This document shows positions 1-12,761 of a stretch of 64,000 nucleotides of DNA, piece after piece. The stretch is from Trematomus loennbergii (taxonomy: Eukaryota > Chordata > Actinopteri > Perciformes > Nototheniidae): positions 12,928,434 to 12,992,433 of the forward strand of contig JAAOOA010000033.1 of the NCBI GenBank assembly GCA_012861695.1. Direction: 5' to 3'. The stretch's first letter is position 1. Every line of letters starts with the position of its first letter. The notes under the pieces were generated by a model that saw nothing but the letters and a program-made list of their open reading frames with translations, did no database searches and was not told where the DNA came from. The position numbers and the translations under genes are program-made.

Positions 1-600
1 CATGGTTAAGTTTACGAATATTATTAAGGAATACAAATCCCTCTTTGCAATGTTTACCAGCTCTTTTGGCTTTTCAATCACAATCATTAAACTGGAATAA
101 ATACAATATTGTTAACATGAAAATATGATTTATGTTCGTTGTTTAGAGTTATTCTGAGGCTTTACTCATTGGGAACTCGGTATGAGATACAGCACACTAT
201 TGAGATGTCCAATCTGCCTGTTTTACACACACCAACAGGGGGGTTTGTGTTCAAATTGGTTCAAATGAAGCCTCATGAGATGAACCCTTTTGCGAACCAA
301 TTGGCTGGAAAGCTTCAAAGCTTCATAAGGCTTCATCTCGCCATCACTACTAAAGACCAGCGTTACTGTCTGCCATTATCTGCTAAAATGGGGCGCATTA
401 AGTCATGGAAGAAGTCAGAGTGTCCTGGTGTGCTGTTCTATACCTCTTTTAAACCCTAAAGAATGGGCGTGGTCATACCCTGATTGGCCGAGAGGGGAAA
501 TGCACCCAGCTGCTCTTGATTCTTAATTAGGAGCCACCAGGTGATCTGAATAACCTCCAGTCAACTCAGGGGACTTGTGATGCTCAGCTAAAATGAAATG
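1..600. repeat. Repeat-derived sequence at left edge
   Basis: No credible gene is visible. The stretch around 265-350 contains repeated GAAGCCTCATGAG / AAGGCTTCATCTCG motifs in opposite orientations, typical of a decayed DNA transposon. The part at about 477-597 (beginning TGATTGGCCGAGAGG) is clearly related to 49700-49807: both carry the CACCCAGCTGCTCT block, then GATCTGAATAACCTCCA, then a CAACTCAGG block. A weaker relative lies near 3890-3960. This is therefore a dispersed repeat family of unknown class. Confidence 0.5.
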
Positions 601-3600
601 GGTAATGGAAAATGTCAACAATTTCCTAAGAATGAGGGACTGCCACACAATATGCAAGTCATATGGGATGTGTCAGGGTGTGTGTATGTGGTTATGTTTA
701 AGCTCTAACTAGTTGCTTCTTTTTCAAATGCAGATTTGTAACATTATCAAAAGCTGCATTCATGTTTGAAAAAACTGTCCTCGCTGTTCTTAGTGATAAA
801 ATGTTCTTAACCCTCATCTGATCTTCATTTGTCACCTGATCCTGTTTTCTATTCAATGGTTGTTTATTTATTTCCTGCAGAATGTTTGTGTTGGTATCAG
901 AAATGAGATAGGGTAGTTTTAAGTTGTAGTTAAGGTGAATTATCCATCTCCTTTCTCAGTGTTCCTTAGCTGTGATGTATAGTAGACAAGCTAGACATAC
1001 TTCACCAACTTTGTTCCACAGAGCAGGTGGATTTCAGATTGTTTAATTGGAAAGTGAAGAAGGGGAAATGAAACAGGGTGAAAATCAAAAGGATCTGTCC
1101 GTGCTTGTCAGCTCCCAGACTGAGTTATTACCCCGAAGCTACTACAGATTTTTTAAAAACACTTCACTGTCCAGGCCTGAAAATCAAACCTATTCATCCT
1201 TCTGTGTGAATACACTTGGCATTTGATAAATATAACTGATGGTGTGATTCATAAAGTCCAAGCTTATTAAAAACACTGTGCCGCATCGATTGATTTATTG
1301 CCAAAGGACTTGAGTGTTCCTGTTAGAAGCTGCCAAGTTCTACAAAAGCAGAAAATCAGTGTGCCTAAAATTGGCCATAATGGTTTCCTGTCTTTGATTT
1401 TTCCATGTATTGTCATTGTAATACTGCCAGATTGATTCAAGAGAAGATCTGCTTCCTGCAGCTCAAATCATTTGCCTCACAATGTCTTGCCAATGCAGTA
1501 CAAGTTGTAATGCTGTCTTCTCTTCGCCATATCTCCATTTTAAAACCAACTTGAAATAGTTTATGAGCGGTTGTCTTTTTACGGTGGTAATATTATTTTT
1601 ACTTTTTTTTTTTACACAGCCCTATTGGAAAATTCCAACTTCTGATTCTAATAAAGTCAACAATTCTGTACATTTGTACAATACTTTTGGTCTAACTCTT
1701 GTTTGAAATCATGCTAATTTATCATCATTGATTTTTTGAATGCAGACCTGTTGCTATCATTGTTGCTTTAGCCGCTTTCACTCGCATTGATGGGATGGAA
1801 AGGGTTTATCAGATCTCAGTCTTAAATTAAAACTTTAAGATGGATTGATTAAACCGGAATTTATGAACATAATTATTTCTTATATGGTGTTGCATTTTTT
1901 CTGAATTAGCAGGTTGAGCTATGTGATGATGAATTATTGGTAAAAATAAACATTTAAAAGATATAGTTTCCAAACACATTCTTAGTTAAGCAGTACTTTG
2001 TCATCACCATGTTTACCCAACAGGTTGACAAATGGTCTTAAAACATGAATGGTAGTGTGCTTTTTTCTTCAACCAATAGAGCAACACATGCATATTTGCT
2101 TTATCACTTTAGGGCAAACATGGAAATCAACAAGACCAGACTTGCAACAGGAAAAAAGTGAACCCTTTAGGGCTGAAATATTATAAATATAATTACATGT
2201 GAAAAGAAGCATACAAACAAATTGGAGAACTGCATACTCAAATGCTTGGATTTAATTACAATTAAAATGTAAGTGAATAGTACGAGAGTGATTTTGACTC
2301 CTTCCTGAAGGCTGGGGAGACTGGCTGATTTAAGGCGCAGGTTAGACCATCTTATCAGCGCCCTCGGATAGATAGCATTTGTCTGGCAGGGGTTGGGGTG
2401 AAAGGCCCTGCGGCTGTTAGCACCATGCCAGGACTTGTAATAAAACACGTCAGATTCAATCACCTCAGCTGCACCACAGCCGCAGGACCCCTTGTTTTGT
2501 CTTGAACACCTTCTATCGAGTTATTGATTCACCTCTCTTCCCCAGCAGCACCTTGTGACGCGTATTAACCCCATGGATTGTCTCACAATGAAATGGGAAA
2601 ATGTAGGATTCCTCAAAGAGCTTTACTCGCTTCCCTCTCGGTGTCATTGAGGAACAAAGAAATTAAATGAAGGTGAAGGGAAAAGAAGAGAGGCAAACAG
2701 ATGCAGTCAAGCATGCTAGCTTACTGAAAACGCTATACTCGAACAAAATGGGAAATTATCACGGTGCATTACATACAAAGAGGAAATATTTAAAGTTACT
2801 CATGTCTGACACATTATCAGTTAAAATGACTTTACAGCAAGCTCTTTCAATACGCAATGTGGAAGGAATCACGAGGAAACATCACATTCCTATTACAGAC
2901 AAATCCTCGACACTAAAGGAACCAGAAAATTACATCCTCAGACATGGCCTGGATCTCATGCCTATTCAGACTGCCAGAGGGGTTTTCACTGTGACCACTA
3001 AAGCTAAAAATGGGTACACTGATGGTGCTGTAAGGCGCTTTGGATAAAAGCCTCCAACCAAGTGGCTTACATTCATTTCCATGTTCTGTCATGGTCGATC
3101 ATTGAACAGGGCAGATGTTGCAGGCAGACCTTGTGAGGCTTCAGCTTTCCTTGAGTAAACAAATATTATGGAACAAACTAAAGTTCTCCAAATTATATTC
3201 ATTGAGCGCAGTGTACTTTCTTGCAGCAGCATCATATTTGATCCCTTATCACTTAGCGGAAATCCTAGTCTTTGATGCCAAGCACAGATGCATAATGAGC
3301 ATACTTGAACTTTATAGCCTTAAACTATACATACAGTCATCTGATTCATTCACTTTTGTGCAGATGCTGTTCCATGTCCTTTGTTTATGTGCTGAACGTT
3401 TAGACAAGTTATATAATTTAATGAACTCACAGACGACAAGGACAAGTTTCTCAGACATCGATTTGCATTATGATTAGATTTAGTTTGAAAGACAGCATTT
3501 ATCACTACAGTAGTTCAATGGCAAATACAGGTTCTGGTGCAAATATGCTTTTTCCTAGTTTTTTTTCAAATGTTGCTGATGTGTCCCAATGAGTATTGTG

Positions 3601-5169
3601 AGTGAGTCTATGTTGAAGTAGAAATTGCAGTGTTTTTTTGTACATTATTGGGTGTTGGGAGAGGGATTGCCAATTCTTTTCCAGTCCGAAAAATTGTACG
3701 ACGCCAATATTCTTTAATAAAATCTTTGCCTAACTGTTACCACAATCAGCTGTTTAGGGAGAAGCCTGAGAAACATTTATCAACCACATAAAAATAAAAA
3801 AACTTTATAAAACAAATCCCACACCTGCCTGTAGGGGCAGTAGGAGCCAGTCACCACAACCTGTGCATAAAGAGATCTGAATAACTCTCTCATCAACTCT
3901 TTGTGACATTGAGTTAATGTATCAGAAAAGGGGACTCACAAAAGGATCCAATAATAAGGAACTGTCACAAATACTTGATATTTGGGTGTACAAGCTCAAA
4001 AGTTATTTTAGCTTGTATATCTGAAAAAGCCAATATCTGGTGCTGAAAATCACAGAGCAATACTCCACTAAGGAAAAAAACGGTATTTTCGAAAATCCAA
4101 CCTAGCCCCCACACGATTGCAGCTTCTGATTCCATTTGACTGTACACGAGGTGCACCAGACTAAATTCTAGCAAAGCCTGTGTATGAGTATTGATTCATG
4201 CCTGCAAACTGTGAATGCATTCCCACTGATGAGAGCACACTGCAAAGGGGAATCTTCAAAAGCCCTGCCTGTGCTTGAAGAGCCTCCTCTTGTAATTCAC
4301 CTGCTACAACTCAATTCTGCTCCTCTGAGTGCTCTGTGTTCCCAAAACACATGTTGCCTCAGTGCACGCCCACTCGTAATCAGTGATCTGAAACAGTACA
4401 GAGCTGGGAAAATTGGGATAATCTGCCAGAAGTTTTTCTTGCTTGTTTTTGTTTTGTTTTGCAATAAATAGCTCTTTCAGCTCTTCAGGTTTTATTGTTG
4501 TTGTTAAAGCCACTACTTAAGGGTTCCACAAATCCTTACTTCCTTCCCCATACGGTGACTGATGAAAAACCTGTGCCAATTGTATTTAAAGTATACTAGT
4601 GCAGCAAGTAACACTGCTCTCCTGCGTTTTAATACATACTTATGACATCTTCAATTCATGAGACATGAGAATTCTATTTGTTGTCTTTATGAATAATATT
4701 ATGTTAAAGTGCCTACGAATCTGATATCTCCAAGATCAAACTGAAATTAAACCAATCAAACAAACATGACTGCTTCATGTCAGCCAAGGTCCTTATAATA
4801 ATTGAATATATAGTGATAATTCCCTGCTTTTAACATCATCATGGTGAAATATACAACCTGAGCTGAGAGAGGGATACATTCAGTTTCTATTACCATTTCA
4901 ACAAACATATACAGAGAACAACACATACACACACAGAGAGCCAAATAAGTAGCACTCAGGTGTCTCTCTGACTTCACACATCACTCTGCTGGTGTGTTTG
5001 ATGTGCTCTTTCTAATCCTCCTCTACAGTTGTTTTCCTCTGGGGAAAGCCATCATGTAGAACAGCAACCTGGAGCTCCGGCTGATCAAATGATTACCTCC
5101 TTCATCTGGCATGCCTGCTGCTTTGTAGTTCCCTAGCTACCTGAGGAAAACCAATCCCTGGAAAACAAC
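601..5169. other. Non-coding stretch, no gene seen
   Basis: AT-rich sequence with only short chance reading frames. Two small repeat traces are visible. One is at about 3025-3052, where a TGTAAGGCGCTTTGGATAAA tail resembles the conserved 3' tail shared by L2 LINEs and some fish SINEs. The other is at about 3890-3960, weakly related to the repeat at 477-597. I see no splice-flanked exon, RNA gene or complete transposon. Confidence 0.5.
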
Positions 5170-5386
5170 CTCTAACCCAGGGGTGGGCAATTATTTTTAC
5201 AAGGGGCCACATCAGAAACTCGAGCTGTGTTGGGGGGCCGAATCAAAAATAAGTTGAACTTAATTCTGCTCAATATACCAATACTGAAAAGGTGTTTTAC
5301 AGTATGTTAAAGATAAGAAATGAATCAGCTTTATACAAAAAGAAATGAGTGCTTTTGATTTTTGTTTTTCAGTTAATTTTACTTGT

Positions 5387-6830
5387 TCAGTGAGAAAAAT
5401 CCAGTCTGTCTTGGGCTTGAACAAGTGCACGGAAATCTGGTTCAATGTCTGAGGTGGATATGCGAAGGACAGCTGAGAGGTGATCATCAGTGATAGAGGA
5501 TCTGTATCTGGATTTGTTGAACTTCATCACTGAGAATGTCTGTTCACATATGTAGGTAGATCCAAAGAGGACCATCATCTTCTGAGCACGTCTCCTGATG
5601 TGTGGAAAGTTCTCCTCTTTCAGGGAAGAGTAAAACTCAGGCAGTGAGACTGACCTAAAGTGCTCTGACAGAAGTGTGTCAGACTGCAGGTCAATGAGTT
5701 CAAGCTGAACATCACTGGGTGCATCATCCACATGGCATGTAAATGGGGAAAAGATCATGTTCATTTCATTCTCAACTTTTTGAAGTCTTTAAATCGCCTT
5801 GAAAACTCACCATGCATTGCTTCTAACATGATGATTACCTCTGGAGGTGATCAGTTGATGGTGTGGCTTCCTTCAGTGTTGGCAAGTGCGTGAGAATGTT
5901 GTCCTCCATTTGGCTTGAGAGAAGCTGCAGCTTTCTCATGAAAGCCTTCACTGCACTGTACATGTCATGCACAAAAAGGCCCTTGCCTTGCAGTTTGACA
6001 TTTAGTTCACTCATTAGTGCAGTCACATCTACAGCAAAACCAAGGTCTGCCATCCAGTCTGCATCTGAAAGCTGTGGGATGTCGTTTCCTTTCTTCACAC
6101 AGAAGTCTTGAATCTCTTCTCTCAGGTCCCATACTCTTTTCAGCACTTTGCCCAGGCTGAGCCACCTGACAGCTGCATGGTAGGGTATGTCACGATGTTC
6201 AGTCTCACTTTCCTCCAAAAGTGCAACAAACTGTCTGTGATTCAATGCTCTTGCCCTGATGAAGTTAACTATTTTAGTTACAACATCAACAACATGGTTA
6301 ATTTTTAACACTGACTTACACAACACTTCCTGATGTATAATACAATGCAAAAATACCTATTTCTGCTCAGGGTTAATTTCTGTCACTTTATCCTGCATTC
6401 TCTTCAATAGTCCAACATTTTTCCCTGTCAGATTTGGACAACCATCCGTTGTCACGCCTGCCAGCTTGTCCCATTTCAGTCCCAACTTTTCCACACATGC
6501 ATTTACCTCCGTGAACAAATCACTCCCTGTTGTTGTACCTTTCATTGACTGCATGGCTGCCAGCTCCTCCGTGATTTTGAAGTCTGTAGTTATCCCACGT
6601 AGGAAGATGAGTAGCTGGGCAGTGTCACGTACATCGCAGCTCTCATCCAAAGCCAAGGAAAAAAAGTCAAAGTTGACCGCTCTGTTCTGCAGCTGAAGCT
6701 CCAGATTTCCCGCGATGTCCTCAATTCTCCTCGTAACGTGCGTCGGGAGAGCGGCACTTTCTCAAATGCCTCCTTTTTCTCCGGGCATATTAGTGTCCAA
6801 CAAACACTCCTTAATGAACTCTTCGTCCGA
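5387..6830 (-). pseudogene. hAT transposase catalytic and dimerisation region, broken
   Basis: The minus strand carries the rest of the transposase in pieces. About 6656-6360 reads LALDESCDVRDTAQLL, the hAT/RNase H-like first catalytic region, and ends at a TAG (6357-6359). The same frame resumes directly with LHCIIHQEVLCK and continues to 5835, through the CIIHQ motif and an AAVRWLSLGKVL region. A third piece, 5764-5387, contains ICEQTFSVMKFNKSR, the C-terminal hAT dimerisation motif. The faults seen are frame breaks before about 6800 and between 5835 and 5764, plus the single in-frame stop at 6357-6359. The element could not make a full transposase as it stands. The total length would be typical for this roughly 600-residue family. 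Confidence 0.85.
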
Positions 6831-6843
6831 AAACGGTTAACTT

Positions 6844-7161
6844 TTAAGACATAACTCGTCTTGACAGCTGCATCTCTGGATGTGGAATGTTTTGTGAAAA
6901 TGTGTGTTGGCTTTGCAGCTTAGCTAGCAAAGCATCCGACCCCTTTGCCCGCTCTTCCTCAGACAGGTTCTTGTATTTATCTGCGTGTTTGGTAGCATAG
7001 TGGCGACTCAAATTGTACTCCTTGAACACAGCGACCTGCGCACCACAAACTAAACACACAGCTTTACCTTTCACTTCTGTAAATAAATACTTAGCGGTCC
7101 ATGTCTTGTTGAAAACGCGGCATTCAGTATCGATCTTTCTTTTTTTGCCCTTAGCGGACAT
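6844..7161 (-). pseudogene. hAT transposase N-terminus with BED zinc finger
   Basis: The 105-residue frame starts MSAKGKKRK, a basic N-terminus. It contains a BED-type finger: the aromatic KTWTAKYLF region, the C-x2-C pair in VCLVCG, and the H-x4-H pair in HYATKH, at about residues 18-62. BED fingers bind the transposon's own end sequences. The architecture resembles the Charlie-related transposases that gave rise to the ZBED5, SCAND3 and GTF2IRD2 host proteins. The frame stops before the catalytic domain; the next recognisable piece starts near 6800 in another frame, so the original protein is frame-broken. The start ATG at 7159-7161 has no competitor upstream inside the element. Confidence 0.85.
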
Positions 7162-7647
7162 TTCGAGGACTAGCCGGCCTGCATCACTCGTAAATGTTAC
7201 GGCATGCGCGTTTACGTAAATAAATAAAAAAACAGCAGCTTCCTTTTCAAAATAAAAGCAACACAGTTAGAAAAGTATTTACGCCATGCAAGCAATACAG
7301 CTGTGTTGCTTTTATTTTGAAAAGGTTGCTGTTTTTTTTCATTATGTTATAATTTATGATCAACCTCACACGGGCCGGCCAAGGCCGGCCAACGGGCCGG
7401 ATGTGGCCCGCGGGCCGTAACATGCCCACCCCTGCTCTAACCGATGAGTGCTCTGTTAAGAGTTTTCAAATGATTGTGCCCTGGCTCTGCCTAATAATCC
7501 TCCTTAATTGATCTAATTTTAACTAATGTTCCCCATAAATATATAATTTGCAAATGATGTGAGTGACCACTGTGTTGTAGCCACAATTAGGGACACAAAG
7601 GTCCAAAAGGGCCTCGCATTATCATAAAGAGAGACACAACACATTTT

Positions 7648-8030
7648 GTGGAGCAGGGTTTTGTACATGATCTGTTTGGTTTTGATTGGGGAACAATCGA
7701 TCTGTGTGCTGATGTAGAAACTGCATGGTCATATTTTTATCTTGGTTTTGTGGAAATTATTGATAGACATGCACCCCTGCGTACATTTAGAGTGAAGGGA
7801 CGAGACAATCCTTGGTTTTCTGCTGAACTGTCTAGTCTCCTGCATGAGAGAAACAAGGCCTGGGCAAAGGCTAGGAAATCAGGCTCAGAGGTAGAATGGC
7901 TGCGTTTTAGGCAGCTAAGCAATAGCTTCACATCTCAAATCAAAAGTGCTAAGTCGAAGTATTATCTATCAGTTACCACAAAAAACCTGAATAATCCTAG
8001 AACATTTTGGAAAGCCATTAAATCGTAATC
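7648..8030 (+). pseudogene. LINE ORF2 linker between endonuclease and RT
   Basis: The open stretch contains IIDRHAPLRTFRVKGRDNPW followed by WFSAELSSLLHERNKAWAKA and YYLSVTTKNLNNPRTFWKAI. This is the conserved 'HAPL..P W' linker that follows the APE endonuclease in L2/CR1/jockey-type LINE proteins. It ends at a TAA just after AIKS. The corresponding part of the second copy (26379-26648) is about 95% identical by eye but has its own single-base deletions. Confidence 0.85.
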
Positions 8031-8265
8031 CACCGGTGAGATCCGTAATGAGCTACCTCCTTGCCTTACCACAGCATCTGGCTCTATATCGGACAAGGCC
8101 ACCATGTTAAATTGTTTGAGCATTTTGTGTCCTGTGGCTCTCTGTTTGATTCTGTGACTAACTCTGCTTCTGTGAACACCACAGTCTGTGACTCTGAACA
8201 ATGTGGTTTGGAAAACCCTTTCAGTCTTTCTCCTTTTACTGTTAATGTTGTTCATGAAGCCTTAA

Positions 8266-8960
8266 CCAAGTGAGATCCTAAGAAACCGGCCGGCCCGGAC
8301 AACGTAGAACCTTTCTTTTTAAAGATAGCTGCAGATTTGATTGCACCACCTCTTACTTCTGTTTTTAACCTCTCCCTCAGCAGAAACACAATTCCAAAAG
8401 TATGGAAGTCAGCTTATGTCCTGCCTTTACTAAAAGGAGGGGAGGCCACCTTATTAAATAATTATAGACCCATCTCTACATTGTCAGTTCTGGCCAAGGT
8501 TCTTGAACGCCTAGTGAGTGAACAGATAAAGGTGTTTTTATGTAAAAATGACATCCTATGTAAACATCAGTCAGTTTCAGAAAGCAACATAGCACCATCA
8601 CTGCGACAATGAAAGTGGTGAATGATATTGCTATTATTTTAGACAAAAAGCAGAGTTGTGCAGCTCTGTTTATTGATCTTACCAAAGCGTTCAATACCGT
8701 CGATCATCATATCCTGAAGCAGAGGCTACTCAGTATTGGCATATCCAGCCATGCAGTGGGGTGGTTTGTGAACTACCTCTCTGAAAGGTCCCAATGTGTT
8801 CAGTTTGATGGGCTCTCTTCTGAGTGGTTAAACATTACTAATGGTGTTCCCCAAGGTTCTGTTTTAGGTCCATTATTATTCATGATGTGGATGGAGCAAC
8901 TTTACATTTTTATGCGGACGATACCGTGATGTATTGTGCAGGTCCCTTAAGGAGGCTGTT
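8266..8960 (+). pseudogene. LINE reverse transcriptase core, frameshifted
   Basis: Recognisable RT motifs in order are AGPDNVEP, WKSAYVLPLLKGG then NNYRPIS, motif A ALFIDLTKAFNTVDHH (8669 onward), motif B NGVPQGSVLGPLLF (8840-8880), and the catalytic YADD encoded at 8911-8922. The frame is interrupted near 8572, where one base is missing before FRKQHST, and again after PLLF, where a small deletion puts YADD in a different frame. The enzyme would carry out target-primed reverse transcription of its own RNA. This copy is dead. Confidence 0.85.
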
Positions 8961-9060
8961 GTTAAATTGCAGGCAGTTTTTTATATTATTCAGACTAAAC
9001 TCTCTGAGCTTTCTTCAATGGAATCTTATTTGAATTCAAATGATATTCAATATCTGGCTT

Positions 9061-10955
9061 ATTGAATAATGGTTGAATGTTTCTTCAGCAAAAACTGCCA
9101 TAACAGACATAAATGAGCACCACCATTTAAATCGATGACCCCTAAGATGTGGGCAATTGTCAAAAGTAACAGAACTGGGTTAACCTTTTTCAAAAGCAAA
9201 ATGTACCCCATGAACCTCTAAAACAGCATAAATGTTCCTCTCCTATGAACACTTTCTTTTCAAATATATTTTCTCATTCGTTGTTATGAATATGTAGACT
9301 GCTGCCTGACCGTCGCTCCATATTCTTTCATATGTGTCAGTTCTGTTGATAGTGGTTGACATTGAAGGCCACAGCTTTTGATTCATTGCACATTTGTGCT
9401 CATATTTTCTCTCCTGCGTTTTCTTCCTTTTATTTGAAATTACAAACATAGTCGACCAAACACACTATTTCTATTGTTGTCTTTGTATGTCTTTTGTTCC
9501 TTCTAGATGTTTCCACTGAAAGGCTCCTGAAGCAAGATGTGCTTAATTCCTACCACCAATATGTATTCTTTTTCACATCCACTGAATGTTGTAGGAAAGC
9601 CTTTCATCAACCATCACAAAAGTTAAAGTAATCTTCAAAGTGTAGCTATTCTCCATGACTTTAATTATCCTGCAGATTTGAATGAGCCCTAAAAAAGATT
9701 GAAAGATAAAGTTGTACCTATGTTACAGCCCTGGTTTGAACTGACTTTTGATATCTTTCAATAACTGATGTTCTGTAGTCAGCTGCCACAATATTGCTGA
9801 GACAGGATAATACTGCTTCTGCAGTCAAACCAGAGTTAGTGACAAACAGCACTCAACCATGAAGATGACACAAAATGACCATGTTTGTACCAGAGGGTGA
9901 CACTTTAGCTGTACTTGTACTTATGGGGGTGGTAAAATATAAATAAAATTATAACAATTGTGATGTATAGACTGCCAATTGCATCAATGTAATGCTGCTT
10001 TTGTTCAGCTTCTAATACTCAAGCACCATTCCCAAAAGCTTTTGTCTATCGAGGGGAATATTATTGAAAATGTAAGTCATTGTTCATTTTCCTGGTGTTT
10101 TCTTCTAAGTGAATATCTTTACTTTCACAAGGCATTCAATTTAAAACTGAAGGGCTTTTGTTAAACCAATCAACCTGATTTCAAACTGAACCAATCACAG
10201 TGCTTGTGCTGGGTGCTTTTTAAAGCTTTTGATACAACTCACTCATATTTTCATGGTTTCCTTTGTCGCTTGATTTTAGGCACCTTGGCCAGCTTAGCTG
10301 TGCAATTGTGCAATCGTGATGAATGGTGTGTGATTGAATTGGCATAATTTTGTGGGCACAGAAGGTATTTGGATCCATCTGTGTGTAATTGACAACATCT
10401 TTGTTTTCATTGGTCAGGGCCATGATAGCTCAGGCCGGAAAATGTTGAGTAAATAACAGTTGTTCTCAAAAGACAATTGGAAATCCTGTCATTACAAACG
10501 GTGTGTCTCTGTTAGTTCAGAACACATAGATATCAGACAAGAATATGCAGCCTGTGGCTCCTTCCTGTGCTGTAGCCTGAAATAAGCTTTTGTCAGTACT
10601 CATAGATTTTAGCAGCTATTTCAGCTAAAATTGGTCCCGGCACACAGGTGGCATTTATGTTATGTCAGTAAAACCCTGTATTCAGCTCTGCCAATCAGAC
10701 TGCAAATGATGTTCTATACTTCCATGAATAGTATGTCTAATTTCACATATTGAAAGAAAGGTAAATCATGGGGCTGACAGCTGTTGAATTACACACTTTT
10801 TTTTCCAGAATCACTAGGTTTTGTACTGTAGGGGTATCGTATGCAATATGTTACCTCTTAAAACGTCTTTATATAGAGAGCTAAAGTATTGCATGCTGCT
10901 CTCCCTTTAAACCTTATGCTGTTCCAAACCCATCACTCTAAAAAAATTGTTCATA
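9061..10955. other. Non-coding stretch, nothing recognised
   Basis: Sequence right of the LINE fragment carries no exon-like open frame, no paired terminal repeats and no RNA gene that I can recognise. Base composition is ordinary and AT-rich. Confidence 0.5.
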
Positions 10956-10959
10956 TTTA

Positions 10960-11650
10960 ATGACAGAATATGTTGTTTGTTTTTTAGCTTACATATGTAT
11001 GAGTAATTTCCACTGGGGACAGGGGGGACATGTCCCCCCCACTTTTCGAAATCCCGTTTGTATCCCCCCACTTTGCAAATATGTTTATTATTATTTTTTA
11101 ACACAAGCCGTCATCGCCACGGAGGAGCACACAGCCTCTGTGAGCGAGCGAGACAGAGAGAGAGCGAGCGAGAGAGCTAGGGAGAGCACACCTTTATCTA
11201 TTTAATATAGATAAAGTAAGAAATCATTCCAATGTGTATAGGGGAGTGATTAGTAAAATATGCATAAATAGAAAGAAAGAATGCTAGGTAACATAAGATA
11301 AGAATAAACAAGTTTACATGATTTGTTATTGGTTGTGATCATATTCTAAAGATGTTTGGATTATTGAAAAGTATACCGCTCCCTTTCATGTTGAGAGCTG
11401 TATCCATAAATTCATGTTGTGCTCAAAGTGCACCAGATTGATGTATTTGACTTCAACATTAAAACAAAAATCTTCCAGGATGTGAGGTCCACCCCCAAAT
11501 AAAGCAGGTTAAAATAGTTAAATTGAATACATTTTCTTTTAGTAAACACTGAAAACGGGTCCCACAGACTAGTAGCGTAAAAGTAGCCCCCGACGTGTTT
11601 TATTTTGTGAAAGTAGCTCTCATCCTAAAAAAGGTTGGTGACCCCTGATC
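10960..11650. mobile_element. Fragments of DNA transposons (hAT-type)
   Basis: Around 11014-11075 a C/G-rich self-complementary block (GGGGGGACATGTCCCCCCC) is typical of a common fish hAT-type element end. About 11408-11510 (CTCAAAGTGCACCAGATTGA onward, through AAATCTTCC and AGGTCCACCCCC) matches 54643-54760 in the same orientation, so this is a dispersed family. Positions 11550-11567 (GAAAACGGGTCCCACAGAC) match the 3' part of the piggyBac-like element at 49127-49145. Finally GGTTGGTGACCCCTG at about 11631-11646 looks like a hAT right terminus (complement CAGGGGTCACCAACC). The region is a mosaic; no intact element is delimited. Confidence 0.55.
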
Positions 11651-12428
11651 TACACACTATGATTATAAAAAAATATCTCCGTAACCATTCGCTATTTCAA
11701 TAACTATCACCATGCACTGCTGTGTTGACTTCCTTTGTTGACTTGCTTTTGCAGTCAATGACACCAACTGGGAGACATGAAATCGGACAACAATTCTCTA
11801 CTTCAAATGTTTTTCCAGTCTGCAGCTCATACTTACATCTCACAGTAAACAGGTGCTTTGCTGATGGACAGCTCGACAGCAGCTGATGAATAACAGGTAG
11901 CAATTGATTTATTTGCTTGAGCCACCTGGGGTCTGCTTATGTGAAACTATTTCCTGAGGACCCCAGGTTTTCCATCAAGTCCAGAGTAAACATGTCAGTG
12001 TTTCTCTGTAGCTCAAATCACCTCCAGTTTCATGCTACCTCTGATCTCCTTCTGTATTTTGATCCTGCACAGAACAACATCTGGTGTTTAGGGCAATTAC
12101 GGAAATGCCCACCTGGCGTCTCTATCACACGACACAAGCCATATAAACACTGCTGTTCTGTCAAGTAATGTATAACTATTGTGCATGATAGTGTACAGTC
12201 TATTTGGGGATTTCCCTTTGCTGTTGTCATTCTTTCTGGATTACCAGAGATTATGATGCAGAGATCAATTTTAAGAGACCGAAAATATGTAGAACAGTGT
12301 CTGTCTTTGAGAGCAGGCACTGTGATGCTGGTGAAGAGAGAGAAGTGCCATTGATGGAAAATAATGATGCATTTGTGTCATGACAATAGTTTTCATGTTT
12401 TATTCCAGGAAAGTTTTACCTTATGTTC
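11651..12428. other. Non-coding stretch, nothing recognised
   Basis: No transposon ends, exons or RNA genes are recognisable between the hAT-like terminus and the Harbinger-like MITE. Confidence 0.45.
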
Positions 12429-12431
12429 TTA

Positions 12432-12758
12432 CGCAGCGTCCACACGGCGGCGTGCGTTGAAGCTTGCCGGTGGGCGTGTCTGAAACTCGACCAACAACCA
12501 ATCACATGAATCTCCCGCCCCGGACACACAAGCACGGGGTGTAATTGGCTAGAGATTGTACTGGCATATGATTTGATTGGCTGACGCTTCCGTCGAAGCT
12601 TCAAAAGTAGAACATTGCTTAACTTTTGAAGCGAGCAACGCGAGCAAAGCGAAGCGACGGAACCACAATGCAGTTCGGCAAAGCGTGACGTCGCCCCATT
12701 CAAAGTGAATGGGCAGAAGCGTTGAAGCTTCAACGCACGCCGCCGTGTGGACGGGCCG
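12432..12758. mobile_element. Harbinger-like MITE, 327 bp
   Basis: Long inverted repeats match perfectly over 29 bp (12437-12465 with 12725-12753; core CACACGGCGGCGTGCG). The sequence is flanked by a 3-bp TTA at 12429-12431 and 12759-12761. A TWA 3-bp duplication with CG-rich ends fits the PIF/Harbinger superfamily. The internal sequence is non-coding; reading frames across it only reflect the GC-rich ends. Confidence 0.8.
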
Positions 12759-12761
12759 TTA

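Larger units (their letters stand above)
5178..7434 (-). mobile_element. hAT transposon, near full length, inactivated
   Basis: A 2257-bp element ends in perfect 12-bp inverted repeats, CAGGGGTGGGCA at 5178-5189 and its complement at 7423-7434. It is flanked by a perfect 8-bp target-site duplication CTCTAACC at 5170-5177 and 7435-7442. The 8-bp duplication and CAGGGGTGGG end are diagnostic of the hAT superfamily. The minus strand encodes a BED zinc finger followed by transposase pieces. Near the transposase 5' end an imperfect inverted repeat (7226-7266 and 7301-7340, about 40-bp arms, 34-nt loop) forms a strong potential subterminal hairpin. The perfect duplication argues for a fairly recent insertion, although the reading frame is already broken. 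Confidence 0.93.
7490..9060 (+). mobile_element. L2/CR1-like LINE fragment retaining the RT core
   Basis: This 5'- and 3'-truncated copy belongs to the same LINE family as 24080-27724. From about 7492 to 8265 the two copies align almost base for base (endonuclease C-terminus and linker). Copy one then continues into the reverse transcriptase, which the other copy lacks. No 3' tail is seen. It starts about 50 bp right of the hAT duplication at 7435-7442. Assignment to the L2/CR1 side of APE-type LINEs rests on the domain order and on the 3' tail of the second copy. Confidence 0.85.

Noticed and set aside
2667..3477. Frames of 126 and 120 codons on the plus strand
   Set aside because: No known domain, no splice or promoter context; the first ends in the L2/SINE-like tail near 3030.
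12416..12733. 105-codon frame across the Harbinger-like MITE
   Set aside because: It spans the GC-rich inverted ends and shows no domain.
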